Shown here: positions 54,795 through 63,112 of the stretch, piece after piece | Position numbering within the stretch: the stretch's first letter is position 1 | Layout of the letters: every line of letters starts with the position of its first letter | Assembly: GCF_900111585.1 (NCBI RefSeq) | Contig: NZ_FOHI01000009.1 | Coordinates: 33,307-97,306, forward strand | From: Nitrosospira multiformis | Lineage (GTDB): Bacteria; Pseudomonadota; Gammaproteobacteria; Burkholderiales; Nitrosomonadaceae | Reading direction: 5' to 3' | Length of the DNA stretch: 64,000 nt | Program-made: the position numbers and the translations under genes | The notes under the pieces: generated by a model | What the model saw: the letters and a program-made list of their open reading frames with translations, nothing else | What the model was told of the DNA's origin: nothing | Databases searched by the model: none

Positions 54795-56780
54795 ATGATG
54801 AAAAACAGAGTCAACTTGCATCTTGGGGGCAACTCACACCAAATGGGGCGGATTGCCGATAAGAGTGAATTCCCTTGGTACCAATCTCGCAGGTTCAACA
54901 TTTTTGGACTTGTATTTCTGACGAGCGCTGCTATCAGTCTCGCTTACGTCTACAGCCAGCCGGCAATTTATCGCAGCAGCGCGACATTGCTTACCTCGGC
55001 CATGACACCGATCGACCAGCAGAGCGATGATGCCGATGTCCAGCACGTTGCAATCCAGCGCCAAATCCTGCTTGGGCGGGAGCTTGCCGCCGAAACCCTG
55101 AGGAAATTGAAGGCTTCTTCCGCCGGCAAATCTCTGAATCGATTGACTGAATCTGATATTCAGACTTTGTTGGCCGTCGAGCCCGTTCCCGAAACCAACC
55201 TCGTCGAGGTCACGGCGGAAGGCACGGATCCCCGCTTTTTGCCTTTGCTCATCAATACATGGATAGACGTCTACCTGGAAGCGCGAAGTGAAGAAGTAAA
55301 ACGTTTGAAGAGCAATACTGAACGTATTGTCGAGGATGAGCTGGAAGGGTTGGCTGATAAGGTTGCTGCCGCGAGGGCGGCGCTGGAGAATTTCCGTGAA
55401 AACAATAACATTCTATCGACAGAGCGCGATGAGAATGAACCATCGGCCCGGCTGAAGGGGCTGAACGAGTCGCTTAACAAGGCTTCCGAGGCTGAGGTCA
55501 AGGCGAAAGCGGAACTGGACGCCATCAGAGCTGCAATTGCCCGGGGAAAGGCAGTGGTTCCGGATGATGAGAAAATCAGCCTGGCCGACCTCGAGAAGCG
55601 TCTGCATGATTCACGTGAAAAACTGGCGGAATTCGATAAAAAATTTACTCGCGAGTACTTAAACCTGCAACCCGACCTGAAGTCTCTTCCTGAGCAGATC
55701 AAGGAACTCGAGACTGCTATCAACAATAAGCGGTTGCGTGGTCAAAATGTAGTTTTGAATGAAGCCGAGGTGAATTATGCGGCCGCACGACAGACCGTCA
55801 GGGATATTCGCGAGCAATTGGGCGAGCACAGGCAGCAGGCATCGGTCTTCGCAACAAAATTTACCCAGCACGAGGCGTTGAAGACCGATCTGGAAGGACT
55901 GGAAAAGCTGTATCGGGATACGCAGGAACGGCTGGTACAGGTGAAAACCGGCCGCAAGGACAAATATCCGCAGGTCGATGTGATCAGCAGGGCATATGAA
56001 TCAAGGGAGCCAGTAAGGCCGAACTACAGTCGTGAAGCCTTGATAGCGCTCGCCGGCTCCCTGCTTCTGGGATTGATCAGCGTGTGGGTTTTTGAGTATC
56101 TGACCCAAAAGAAGGAACAACAGCCTTCCATTGCAGTATTCGGTGTGGAGAGATATACCCCGCCTGCTACCGAGCTGATTGATCATCCTCACGCCGCGCT
56201 CGGGGCCCAAGCCGAACCGTTAGAGCAGAAAACCAACTTTGCCTTGCCAAAACCGGTGCACCGGGAACTTTCGAGTCATCAGTTACGGACCCTGATCAAT
56301 GCTGCCAACCTGAAGGGGAAGCAGCTTATCGGTTTGCTGCTCAGTGGCCTCGACATCGATGAAGCGGCATCATTGAAGGCGAATCAGATCAACGAGCGTG
56401 CCAATCTCATCACCCTCGAAGGAAGAACTCCGAGGGCGGTGCCGCTCAACAATCCGCTCAAATCCTTGCTCCAGCAGTCTGGTAACCGCCCGGTATGGGA
56501 CCCGGATGATTCGCAGACACGCGTCGATCTGTCAACAGCGCTGGTTTGCGCCGCAATCGATTCGGGATTGCCTGATCCCCAGGAAATCACCGCCGAGACG
56601 ATCCGGCACAGCTACATTACTTATCTTGTACGCCAGGGCTTGCGGCTTTCCGATCTGGAGCAGGTCGTCGGTCATCTGGACCCTTCGGTGATTTCGAGTT
56701 ATGGCGCTTATTCGCCGCCACAGCAGGGGCGGCCTCTGTACGAGATCGAGGTGCTGCATCCTGCGTTGCTCGTAATCTGA
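54795..56780 (+). CDS. Wzz/GumC-type chain-length protein fused to a degenerate tyrosine-recombinase domain
   Basis: 661 residues. A first transmembrane helix (FNIFGLVFLTSAAISLAYVY) starts a periplasmic polysaccharide co-polymerase region with a long coiled coil (about 160-390, for example DKVAAARAALENFRENNNIL), closed by a second helix near 413-435 (LIALAGSLLLGLISVWVFEYL). The cytoplasmic part, where GumC/Wzc proteins may have a tyrosine kinase, instead reads like the catalytic domain of XerC/D recombinases: LIGLLLSGLDIDEAASLKAN, TAETIRHSYITYLVRQGL, QVVGHLDPSVISSYGAY. R604, H627 and Y636 occupy catalytic positions, but the first arginine is D520 and the box-II histidine is E601, so strand exchange is unlikely. 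The start could also be the ATG at 54798. Confidence 0.8.
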   Translation: MMKNRVNLHLGGNSHQMGRIADKSEFPWYQSRRFNIFGLVFLTSAAISLAYVYSQPAIYRSSATLLTSAMTPIDQQSDDADVQHVAIQRQILLGRELAAETLRKLKASSAGKSLNRLTESDIQTLLAVEPVPETNLVEVTAEGTDPRFLPLLINTWIDVYLEARSEEVKRLKSNTERIVEDELEGLADKVAAARAALENFRENNNILSTERDENEPSARLKGLNESLNKASEAEVKAKAELDAIRAAIARGKAVVPDDEKISLADLEKRLHDSREKLAEFDKKFTREYLNLQPDLKSLPEQIKELETAINNKRLRGQNVVLNEAEVNYAAARQTVRDIREQLGEHRQQASVFATKFTQHEALKTDLEGLEKLYRDTQERLVQVKTGRKDKYPQVDVISRAYESREPVRPNYSREALIALAGSLLLGLISVWVFEYLTQKKEQQPSIAVFGVERYTPPATELIDHPHAALGAQAEPLEQKTNFALPKPVHRELSSHQLRTLINAANLKGKQLIGLLLSGLDIDEAASLKANQINERANLITLEGRTPRAVPLNNPLKSLLQQSGNRPVWDPDDSQTRVDLSTALVCAAIDSGLPDPQEITAETIRHSYITYLVRQGLRLSDLEQVVGHLDPSVISSYGAYSPPQQGRPLYEIEVLHPALLVI

Positions 56781-56881
56781 GCAGAATACCTCACGCAAGC
56801 AATAGTACGCTGCCCTTCCTCTAAACCAGTCAACCTCTTTGGCTTGGGGGAAGCTCTCCGAAGGAATGCCTGGAGACAGGA

Positions 56882-57244
56882 TCACCCCACTGTCTTCACC
56901 GGACCATGATCGTCGCAATGGTCATCATGGGGATGGTGAAGATGGCCTCCGACCAGATAATCCACATGATCTCCGTGAGGCACGGCTTCGTGCCCGCAGT
57001 TGGGGCCATGTACATGCCCTTGCGCGTGACCTTCGCATTCATGTCCCGGAGTACAGTTCTGCGGATTGATCTCACTGACGTCTATGACATGCTCATCGAT
57101 ATGGTTGCCGTGCGGGTAATGCAGATGGCCTTCGTGAAGATAGCAGACATGGTCATCGTGCGCGACGCCCGTGTGGCCGCATTCCGGGCCGTGGGGATGG
57201 GTATGATTTTCATGCTGCGGCAGGATACAATTAGAATTCGTCAT
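56882..57244 (-). CDS. Histidine-rich metal-binding protein with internal duplication
   Basis: 120 residues, about one quarter histidine. Two similar halves of about 37 residues are seen: HPHGPECGHTGVAHDDHVCY with LHEGHLHYPHGNHIDEH, and HVHGPNCGHEAVPHGDHVDY with LVGGHLHHPHDDHCDDH. The repeated CGH and HxH groups should bind Zn, Ni or Cu. There is no signal peptide, so it acts in the cytoplasm as a metal store or sensor partner. The ATG at 57244 is good. A metal transporter gene is not adjacent. Similar proteins occur in betaproteobacteria. Confidence 0.75.
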   Translation of the reverse strand: MTNSNCILPQHENHTHPHGPECGHTGVAHDDHVCYLHEGHLHYPHGNHIDEHVIDVSEINPQNCTPGHECEGHAQGHVHGPNCGHEAVPHGDHVDYLVGGHLHHPHDDHCDDHGPVKTVG

Positions 57245-57756
57245 AGCGCTTTTCCTTAAGCCTCAATAAGGTGAATCAGTTCAAAAGCTACTGCATCCAT
57301 AACAATAAAAATGAAACCGCCATAACACTCTTGCACTCGAACCCACCCGTTTTTCTTCCTTTTGACTTCCGTTACCGGTTACCCTTGATGATGACGAGGT
57401 CACGCCCGCATTCGGCAGGGTCGCATGCAATTTGAAGGGTATATTAAAATAATAATAATTTGACCATTGTTTGACTCCATCGGTTCCTGCTCGAGGAAAA
57501 TCCATGCCGGAAAGACCGGCGGGAGGAGTATTTGCAAGGGGACGTTTCAATCCTGGTTTGGCGGCAGTTAAAAGTGGAGCGTGAGTACCGGCAGGAGCCA
57601 AGCAATCTCAAGGATTCTATCTGCCATAAATATCAGTGATACCAGTGTGGATGATATGTGGATCGAAATTGGGAAATTATGGGATGGAAACTGATTGGCA
57701 ATTGGAAAAGGCAGTGATGGCAGTGACCAGTAATAAGAAGGAGGGTTAATTTCGAT
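57245..57756. other. Divergent gap without a supported gene
   Basis: Between the His-rich gene and homospermidine synthase. Minus-strand frames here (57281-57601 and 57568-57801) are not protein-like. The A+T-rich run around 57440 and the AGGAGGG at 57738-57744 before the hss start are the only visible signals. Confidence 0.45.
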
Positions 57757-59193
57757 ATGGAAATGAAAGCGCACAAGCAGGCAAATACCAAACACGCGCA
57801 TCTGCAGGGGAATTTGATAATAGTGGGTTTTGGCAGCGTAGGCCAGGCTTTGCTTTCGTTATTGTTTCAGAATATCGAGATTCGCTCCGATCAGGTGAGG
57901 ATAATCGCAGCTGATGAACATGGCAGTGAAATCGCTCGCAAATTTGGCGTCTCATTCACACCCCATTCGCTGACCCAGGAAAATTATCTCGCTGTGCTGG
58001 AGCCTTGGCTCGATGAGGGAGATTTCCTGCTTAATCTCGCAGTAGACGTTTCCAGCCTTGCCCTGATGGAATTGTGCTGGCGGCGAGGCGCATTGTATCT
58101 GGACACTTGCATTGAACCCTGGGCCGGCGGATATGTTGACCGATCCGTTTCTCCGTCTTTGCGTTCCAATTACGCGCTGCGTGAGCAAGCGCTCGCTTTT
58201 GCGCGGGAAAAGGGGGAAGGCCCCACCGCGCTTCTGTCGCATGGTGCGAATCCGGGTCTTGCCTCGACGTTTGCGAAACAGGCATTACTGAACATTGCTG
58301 CTGACACCGGTCTGGCAGTGAAAAAACCGACAAACTCCTGCGAATGGGCGCACCTTGCGCATCAGCTCAATATAAAAGCAATCCACATTGCAGAGCGTGA
58401 TACCCAGGTTGCTTCCCAACGCAAACAGCCCAATGAGTTTGTCAACACCTGGTCAGTGGATGGTTTTGTCGGTGAAGGTCTTCAGCCATCGGAACTGGGA
58501 TGGGGTAGTCATGAACGCCATTGGCCGGTGGATGGAGCGCGTCATGGATTCGGATGCGATGCCGCCATCTATCTCAGCCGCCCCGGCGCTGCTACCCGTG
58601 TGCGCAGTTGGACACCCCTCGGCGGCTCGTATCATGGTTTTCTGATAACCCATAACGAATCCATTTCGATAGCCGACCATCTGACATTGAGAGAAAAGGG
58701 AGAAGTAATTTACCGTCCAACGGTGCATTACGCTTATCTTCCCTGTGACGATGCTGTACTTTCAGTTCACGAGCTTGCGGGCAGAAATTGGCAAATACAG
58801 GCGAAAAAGCGCATTCTTCGGGATGAACTGATGGAGGGAACGGACGAGCTTGGTGTGCTGCTCATGGGCCATGCAAAATGTGCTTACTGGTATGGATCCC
58901 GGTTATCCATAGGGGAAGCGCGCCGGCTTGCCCGGTTCAATAGTGCTACCAGCTTGCAGGTCGTGGCTGGCATTCTTGCCGGAATGATATGGGCTCTGCA
59001 GAATCCGAGATCGGGGGTAGTGGAACCTGAAGTGATCGACCACGAGCTTGTCCTGGAGGTAGCCAGGCCCTATCTGGGAGAGCTTGTGGGAGTCTATTCG
59101 GACTGGACTCCGTTGCAGGATCGAGGATGGTTATTTGACGAGGATATCGACAGGGGTGATCCCTGGCAATTCAAGAATGTCCGCGTAACATAA
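57757..59193 (+). CDS. hss: Homospermidine synthase
   Basis: Makes homospermidine from putrescine (two molecules, or spermidine and putrescine) with NAD as cofactor in the cytoplasm. The N-terminal Rossmann part has LIIVGFGSVGQALLSLLF. Family blocks follow: LNLAVDVSSLALMELC, YLDTCIEPWAGGY, SHGANPGLASTFAKQAL, IHIAERDTQVA, NTWSVDGFVGEGLQPSELGWG and the terminal SDWTPLQDRG. The length of 478 residues is normal. Two ATGs (57757 and 57763) follow the AGGAGGG site. Transcribed alone. Homospermidine is a polyamine used by several proteobacterial groups. Confidence 0.95.
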   Translation: MEMKAHKQANTKHAHLQGNLIIVGFGSVGQALLSLLFQNIEIRSDQVRIIAADEHGSEIARKFGVSFTPHSLTQENYLAVLEPWLDEGDFLLNLAVDVSSLALMELCWRRGALYLDTCIEPWAGGYVDRSVSPSLRSNYALREQALAFAREKGEGPTALLSHGANPGLASTFAKQALLNIAADTGLAVKKPTNSCEWAHLAHQLNIKAIHIAERDTQVASQRKQPNEFVNTWSVDGFVGEGLQPSELGWGSHERHWPVDGARHGFGCDAAIYLSRPGAATRVRSWTPLGGSYHGFLITHNESISIADHLTLREKGEVIYRPTVHYAYLPCDDAVLSVHELAGRNWQIQAKKRILRDELMEGTDELGVLLMGHAKCAYWYGSRLSIGEARRLARFNSATSLQVVAGILAGMIWALQNPRSGVVEPEVIDHELVLEVARPYLGELVGVYSDWTPLQDRGWLFDEDIDRGDPWQFKNVRVT

Positions 59194-59342
59194 GATCTGC
59201 TGCTTTAATCTTTGAAGTTTCGCGACTGGGACAACTGGGAGTTCACTTTTCAGTGACAGCCCGAGATGCACTGCCATTGCTGCTGTATGGGACACAACTG
59301 CGGCAACAGGTGCTGCCGCCGCATTCCTGAGTTTTGGAACTG

Positions 59343-59540
59343 CTAAACTTTTTCTTTTCCTTCCCGCAAAGATTGGGATCTGCTGGCAGACTTTGGAGCT
59401 GGCGAATTTTTTCCCATGCTATCAGGGGTGTCGGCCTTCGATCGAGAATGTTCGAGTTTTTTCTTGGTAAAGATTTCGGCTCCTTTATCGAGCAAGTCAG
59501 AAAAAAGGATATATTTGTGCAAAGTGACATGCTGTTTCAC
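59343..59540 (-). CDS. Small hypothetical protein with strong ribosome site
   Basis: 65 residues from GTG at 59540, preceded by AGGAGG at optimal spacing. It begins MKQHVTLHKYILFSDLLDKG and ends in a polar, serine- and lysine-rich tail (KSASRSQSLREGKEKV). It is convergent with the homospermidine synthase gene. The strong ribosome site supports translation. No family recognised; the polar tail could be disordered. Confidence 0.5.
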   Translation of the reverse strand: MKQHVTLHKYILFSDLLDKGAEIFTKKKLEHSRSKADTPDSMGKNSPAPKSASRSQSLREGKEKV

Positions 59541-60085
59541 GTTCGACCTCCTAAAGTCCGTTAGAACAACCCGCTACACGCTTAAACTCAAACAACAAGC
59601 GGCAAAACGTCGCTATAAAAGTTTTAGGCACGGTCCCAACGCTTTTGTTCCCAGACATGTTCATTTCGTCGTTTCTTGTCGATTCCACGTCATGCTTCAT
59701 TCATGCCTGTCAAGATCTTGTTTTCCACAATAACTGTGGATAACTTTGTTGATAAGGTATGAGCACACTTGATAAGTGACGTTTCCATAACGGATTTTTT
59801 TATTCGGCCATTTTTTGTCTTCAAAAAAACAGATTTATTTTCAGTTGCTTATAAATAAGCCTTATATCCAGAAAGTCTTGCAAAAGAGATTTTTCGAAAA
59901 TATGGCACTTTTATGAAGTTGTGGATTAGTTCAATTTGTCAAGCCCATTTTGAACACTGGTTGCCTCATTTACTGCGGTTGATATCGTCGTGAATGTGGA
60001 AAAGCGCTGGCACGAAACCGCAGGGGATCGTGCGCACCGTGCGTAAGGCCGGCGCTCAGGGAGAGTTTCTGAGGGCACTAAAAGC
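59541..60085. other. Gap carrying DnaA-box module copy A
   Basis: 545 bases without a gene. It contains the DnaA-box module at 59721-59928 and a markedly A+T-rich stretch between 59790 and 59900. The part at 60000-60085 is G+C-rich, leading to the haloperoxidase-like stop. Confidence 0.5.
59721..59928. promoter_or_regulatory. DnaA-box module, copy A
   Basis: Three close boxes: TTTTCCACA (59721-59729), TGTGGATAA (59735-59743) and TGTTGATAA (59747-59755). Then an A+T-rich stretch and a fourth box TGTGGATTA at 59920-59928. The same arrangement recurs at 62071-62282. The core of 36 bases (59721-59756) is 33/36 identical to the second copy. TTATCCACA and its relatives are the known DnaA-binding sequence. 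No dnaA, dnaN or gyrB gene is nearby. Confidence 0.55.
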
Positions 60086-61324
60086 TTACTGGTCAGTGCG
60101 GAAATATTTCATAACTGCCAGCTCGGCAATTCGCCTGCCCATGGCGGTGCCTACCTCACCGGAGTTGCGGTAGTGTACTCCATCATATATGCGCGCATTG
60201 GCCACTTCCTGGACGATCTCATCGATATTTTTCCAACTGCGTATCACGCCGCCTGCGGCGCGGCTGGTAGTAGCCAGAGGCGGTACGGGATCTGCGCCAA
60301 TCTCAGCTTTCAGTACTGTTCCTACCGCGCCTGCGACGATGCAGTGAGCGCACGGGTATTCAGGATGCATGGGCGTGTCGATAAAGGGAAGCCATGAAGG
60401 ATTCCGCTCTGTTGCGTTGTTTCCATCAACATCACCATTGCGAATGGCGGTAACCGGGCGCCAGAAGCCGTAATGATACTTGGCGTCAAATACCGCTATA
60501 AGTGCATCGGTCGAAGCCTGGGTTGCCGCCGCAAAGAGGCGTGCATTTCGGGTGATCTCCCTTCCTGGCGCTTCGGCAACCGAACGTATCACTCCATGGT
60601 AGATCGGAGGCATTACTTCTTCCCAAAAACGGGCAATTTCGGTCTGAGCAGTGGTGCGGTGCTGGCTGTACTTTCCACCCAGCGCCTTGACTTCATTGTA
60701 GTCGCGTGCCCATAACTCGCTTTCGAGGGGGGGAGGAGGGCCGGGACGAAATTGCGCAGGGTTGTCCATAAGCCAAGGCTTGATTTGCAACCAGTGTGGC
60801 GCTTCCGGTATTACAGTAGGTACATAGAGTCCGGGAGAGGTGTGCGGGCGGTATGATTCTCCTGCATCGGCACCGTCTTGTGCTCGCTGCGACAGAATTC
60901 CCGCTGCGGCTTTTTCGCCAATCGCAAGGCCATCGCTTCTTGCGATGTCGTCCGGGATCGCGGCAAGCGCCTGGCGATAGGCAGTATCGATGGCTGTCCG
61001 TTGCACCGGTACCAGGGCTGTAAGCGTAGCGCGATTTGCCGCTGCAATGGCGGCCTCAACCGAGGCTTCCGGCTTACCTTTCAGCTTGAGATCGCTGGCC
61101 GGATATTGCTGGGTAATTGCGTTTGTTGCCTCATATACCGCGGTTTGCACGATCGCGAGAGCACGATCTGCCGGTAGCGGGCCCAATCCCGAGTCCATGA
61201 TAATATCGCCTGCCACGCGGTTCCAGTGCGTCACTGCGTCGGCTCGCGCCGCGGAACTGACAAGAATAGATATAACGACTATTGCCAGTACCGGTAACCG
61301 ATTTTTCTTTACATCTTGAGTCAT
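60086..61324 (-). CDS. Vanadium-dependent haloperoxidase-like / PAP2-fold protein
   Basis: 412 residues with a signal peptide ending in SAARAD, hence exported. The first half is helical (MDSGLGPLPADRALAIVQTA). The active-site blocks of the family follow: KYHYGFWRPVTAIR (K and RP), HPEYPCAHCIVAGAVG (where the classical PSGH is PCAH) and ARIYDGVHYRNSGEVG (with R and the vanadate-binding H). The length fits bacterial members of this group. Halide oxidation is not proven for such proteins; a phosphatase role is the alternative. It is transcribed alone, flanked by the two DnaA-box modules. Confidence 0.85.
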   Translation of the reverse strand: MTQDVKKNRLPVLAIVVISILVSSAARADAVTHWNRVAGDIIMDSGLGPLPADRALAIVQTAVYEATNAITQQYPASDLKLKGKPEASVEAAIAAANRATLTALVPVQRTAIDTAYRQALAAIPDDIARSDGLAIGEKAAAGILSQRAQDGADAGESYRPHTSPGLYVPTVIPEAPHWLQIKPWLMDNPAQFRPGPPPPLESELWARDYNEVKALGGKYSQHRTTAQTEIARFWEEVMPPIYHGVIRSVAEAPGREITRNARLFAAATQASTDALIAVFDAKYHYGFWRPVTAIRNGDVDGNNATERNPSWLPFIDTPMHPEYPCAHCIVAGAVGTVLKAEIGADPVPPLATTSRAAGGVIRSWKNIDEIVQEVANARIYDGVHYRNSGEVGTAMGRRIAELAVMKYFRTDQ

Positions 61325-61666
61325 TGTTTTTTCCTTGCTGACGATTGGCAGGATAGGATATATGAATCCACATAAAAGCCTCCTTCCTGCCGAGGTGCAT
61401 GCTGCTGAACGTTATCCCGATAGGGCAACGGACTATGAAACAGGCGGGGGATTGAGGAGGACGAACATCGCTCGTAGTATTTCTGGCTTTGCCGGCTAAC
61501 CAGCGCTTGCAGGCTAACCAGCGCTTGCAGGCATTCACTCAATTAGTGCTGGCTGGCTCAGGACGAGTGCAGAATGAAGCAATTGGTATTAGTATGAAAG
61601 TATAACTGCTACAGTCTGAGTTTGATCGGTTATATTAACATTTCCAGATGCTGAGGAGGCTTAACG
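61325..61666. other. Divergent gap with a tandem 18-base repeat
   Basis: Contains the promoter region of the haloperoxidase-like gene on one side and of the small gene at 61667 on the other. The only structural feature is the tandem repeat at 61494-61529. Confidence 0.5.
61494..61529. repeat. Two perfect tandem copies of an 18-base unit
   Basis: GGCTAACCAGCGCTTGCA occurs twice without a gap, followed by a further GGC. It is upstream of the haloperoxidase-like gene. An 18-base unit keeps a reading frame, but no supported gene covers it. Probably a recent slippage duplication. Confidence 0.8.
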
Positions 61667-61885
61667 ATGGATATTGAATGGAAGATAGTTGATGAGCATC
61701 ATCAGGAGGTATTCGTAGAACAGCATGTAAGAGGGTTATTGTGGATCACGACCGCAGGGTTTTCTTTCTGGCACAGCTATCCCAACCCGGGAATCGATTT
61801 GTCGCACGTAAAGAACATTGAGGAGGCCAAGGAAGTCGTGGAAGCGGCATTGCGACAAGAGGAGTATGAAAAGCCCGTACGGTAG
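61667..61885 (+). CDS. Small hypothetical protein
   Basis: 72 residues, MDIEWKIVDEHHQEVFVEQH then GLLWITTAGFSFWHSYPNPGI and a charged helix EEAKEVVEAALRQEEYEKP. The GAGGAGG site before the ATG is strong. Mixed alpha/beta, no membrane helix and no signal peptide. It lies alone between the haloperoxidase-like gene and the second DnaA-box module. No family recognised. Confidence 0.6.
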   Translation: MDIEWKIVDEHHQEVFVEQHVRGLLWITTAGFSFWHSYPNPGIDLSHVKNIEEAKEVVEAALRQEEYEKPVR

Positions 61886-62464
61886 AAACAGACGGACGTT
61901 TAATACTGTTTGATACTTTGACCAGGCTTCAAAAAGTGTCTTTCAATCAGGAATCTTAAATGCTGAAGCAAGCGAAAGTGACAAGGATTCCTGACGCGTA
62001 AGTGTCCGTCTGAATTCCCTCGTATGCGGCACCTTTTGCATCTCCTGACACCGTTACATCCGACGTTTTATTTTCCACAATTGCTGTGGATAAGTTTGTT
62101 GATAAGCTGATGAAAGGAAGAGTAAGTCGCCCTCCTGTAACAGCTTTTTCTTATCTGGCTATTTTTTGAACATTTCTAAAAAGGCTTTACTATCAATAAA
62201 TTAAAATAAAGTCAAGCTTTGTTGCAACCTCCGAAGAGCACAGCAATTTTCGGTCCTGAACTCAGAACGGAACTGTGGATTATTCTAAATGTCAAGAGAA
62301 ATCTTCCCGGTAGATATGCTCTTCCGCTGGTTCTCGTACGGATACAAAGAAAACTTGCTCGTCAATAATGTGTGCTAACGAACGGTTTTGATTACAACTT
62401 TAGCCTATTGTAATAACTCGGCCCATTCATTTACTTCATGCCGAATTACAAAAGGATCATTCCT
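61886..62464. other. Gap carrying DnaA-box module copy B
   Basis: 579 bases without a gene. The DnaA-box module lies at 62071-62282. The stretch between the box groups is A+T-rich (62180-62215). The remainder up to the lipoprotein start shows no clear frame. Confidence 0.5.
62071..62282. promoter_or_regulatory. DnaA-box module, copy B
   Basis: TTTTCCACA (62071-62079), TGTGGATAA (62085-62093), TGTTGATAA (62097-62105), an A+T-rich stretch and TGTGGATTA (62274-62282). The distance from first to last box start is 203 bases against 199 in copy A, although the sequence between is diverged. Conserved spacing with diverged filler suggests that the boxes themselves matter. Confidence 0.55.
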
Positions 62465-62608
62465 ATGAAAATACTAAAATTGTTTACAGCGACGTTATTG
62501 CTCGCTCAAATCGCAGGGTGTGTATCCGTAGAGCGTCCTGCAGAAAAAGAAAAAGAGAAGGAAAAAATTATTGTCGTGCCCGAGAAAGATTCGGAGAGAA
62601 ACTATTGA
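62465..62608 (+). CDS. Very small lipoprotein (47 residues)
   Basis: ATG at 62465 opens MKILKLFTATLLLAQIAGCV, a signal peptide with the lipobox IAGC. The mature peptide is about 28 residues and highly charged (ERPAEKEKEKEK, then VVPEKDSERNY). Small lysine/glutamate-rich lipoproteins of this kind are common in the envelopes of betaproteobacteria. It is followed by a long hairpin. Role unknown. Confidence 0.65.
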   Translation: MKILKLFTATLLLAQIAGCVSVERPAEKEKEKEKIIVVPEKDSERNY

Positions 62609-62926
62609 TCGGTTCAGAAAATTACCGGCGCCTATGCGTCGGCCAATCGCGCAACCAAATACTTCATTAAATGTGGATCGTCCAATATTAAACGTGATCC
62701 CTTGCGGGAAATTTAATATTGGACGCGAGCAAGAAGTGGCCTGGACTAGGGGCCGGCATAACTTTTCTGCGCTGTGCTACTTGCAAGTCGATTTCCCTCT
62801 TTTGTTGAGATACAAGGCCACGGCATTTCAGTTCCATCAGCCTTAATGGCTTCTGTCAAGGCCAATAACTCGTCCCCCCTGATTGACCAGCTTGGCTTAA
62901 GCTATTAGTATATGCACCTCTCCAAT
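62609..62926. other. Gap with a long inverted repeat before tRNA-Asn
   Basis: 318 bases. The 14-bp inverted repeat at 62679-62725 is the only clear feature. An open frame at 62571-62846 runs through the repeat and is not protein-like. The promoter of the tRNA must lie in the last 100 bases. Confidence 0.5.
62679..62725. repeat. Perfect 14-bp inverted repeat with nested loop hairpin
   Basis: CGTCCAATATTAAA (62679-62692) and TTTAATATTGGACG (62712-62725) pair perfectly; the 19-base loop contains a further TCCC/GGGA hairpin. No T-tract follows and the stem is A+T-rich, so it is unlike a normal terminator. It may be a recombination or protein-binding site, or a transposon-like miniature element. 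Confidence 0.75.
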
Positions 62927-63002
62927 TCCCCGATAGCTCAGTCGGTAGAGCGACGGACTGTTAATCCGCAGGTCCCAGGTTCGAGCCCTGGTCGGGGAGC
63001 CA
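62927..63002 (+). tRNA. tRNA-Asn (anticodon GTT)
   Basis: A complete 76-base cloverleaf with the CCA end encoded. The acceptor stem TCCCCGA pairs with TCGGGGA, the D arm has AGCTCAGTCGGTAGAGC, the anticodon loop CTGTTAA puts GTT at 62960-62962, and the T arm is CCAGGTTCGAGCCCTGG. It lies alone. Confidence 0.96.
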
Positions 63003-63112
63003 AAGAATCAGTGGGTTAGGAAGAGTCGTGCTGCCAAACCTCGTCCCATTGCTACCATATTGCTACTTTATCCTCTACTAAGGTAGCTGTTTATGTAAAC
63101 CATCTGTTGATC

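Noticed and set aside
57281..57601. 106-codon minus-strand frame before homospermidine synthase
   Set aside because: Composition is random-like and no start signal is visible.
59721..59928. The chromosomal replication origin itself
   Set aside because: The boxes look origin-like, but no replication-initiation gene is near and a second copy exists, so it is reported as a module of unknown role.
59990..60040. TGGCACGAAACCGCAGG as a sigma-54 promoter
   Set aside because: The -24 part is perfect but the -12 part lacks TTGC at the right spacing, and no gene follows in that direction.
62571..62846. 91-codon frame after the small lipoprotein
   Set aside because: It runs straight through the perfect inverted repeat and shows no protein-like pattern.
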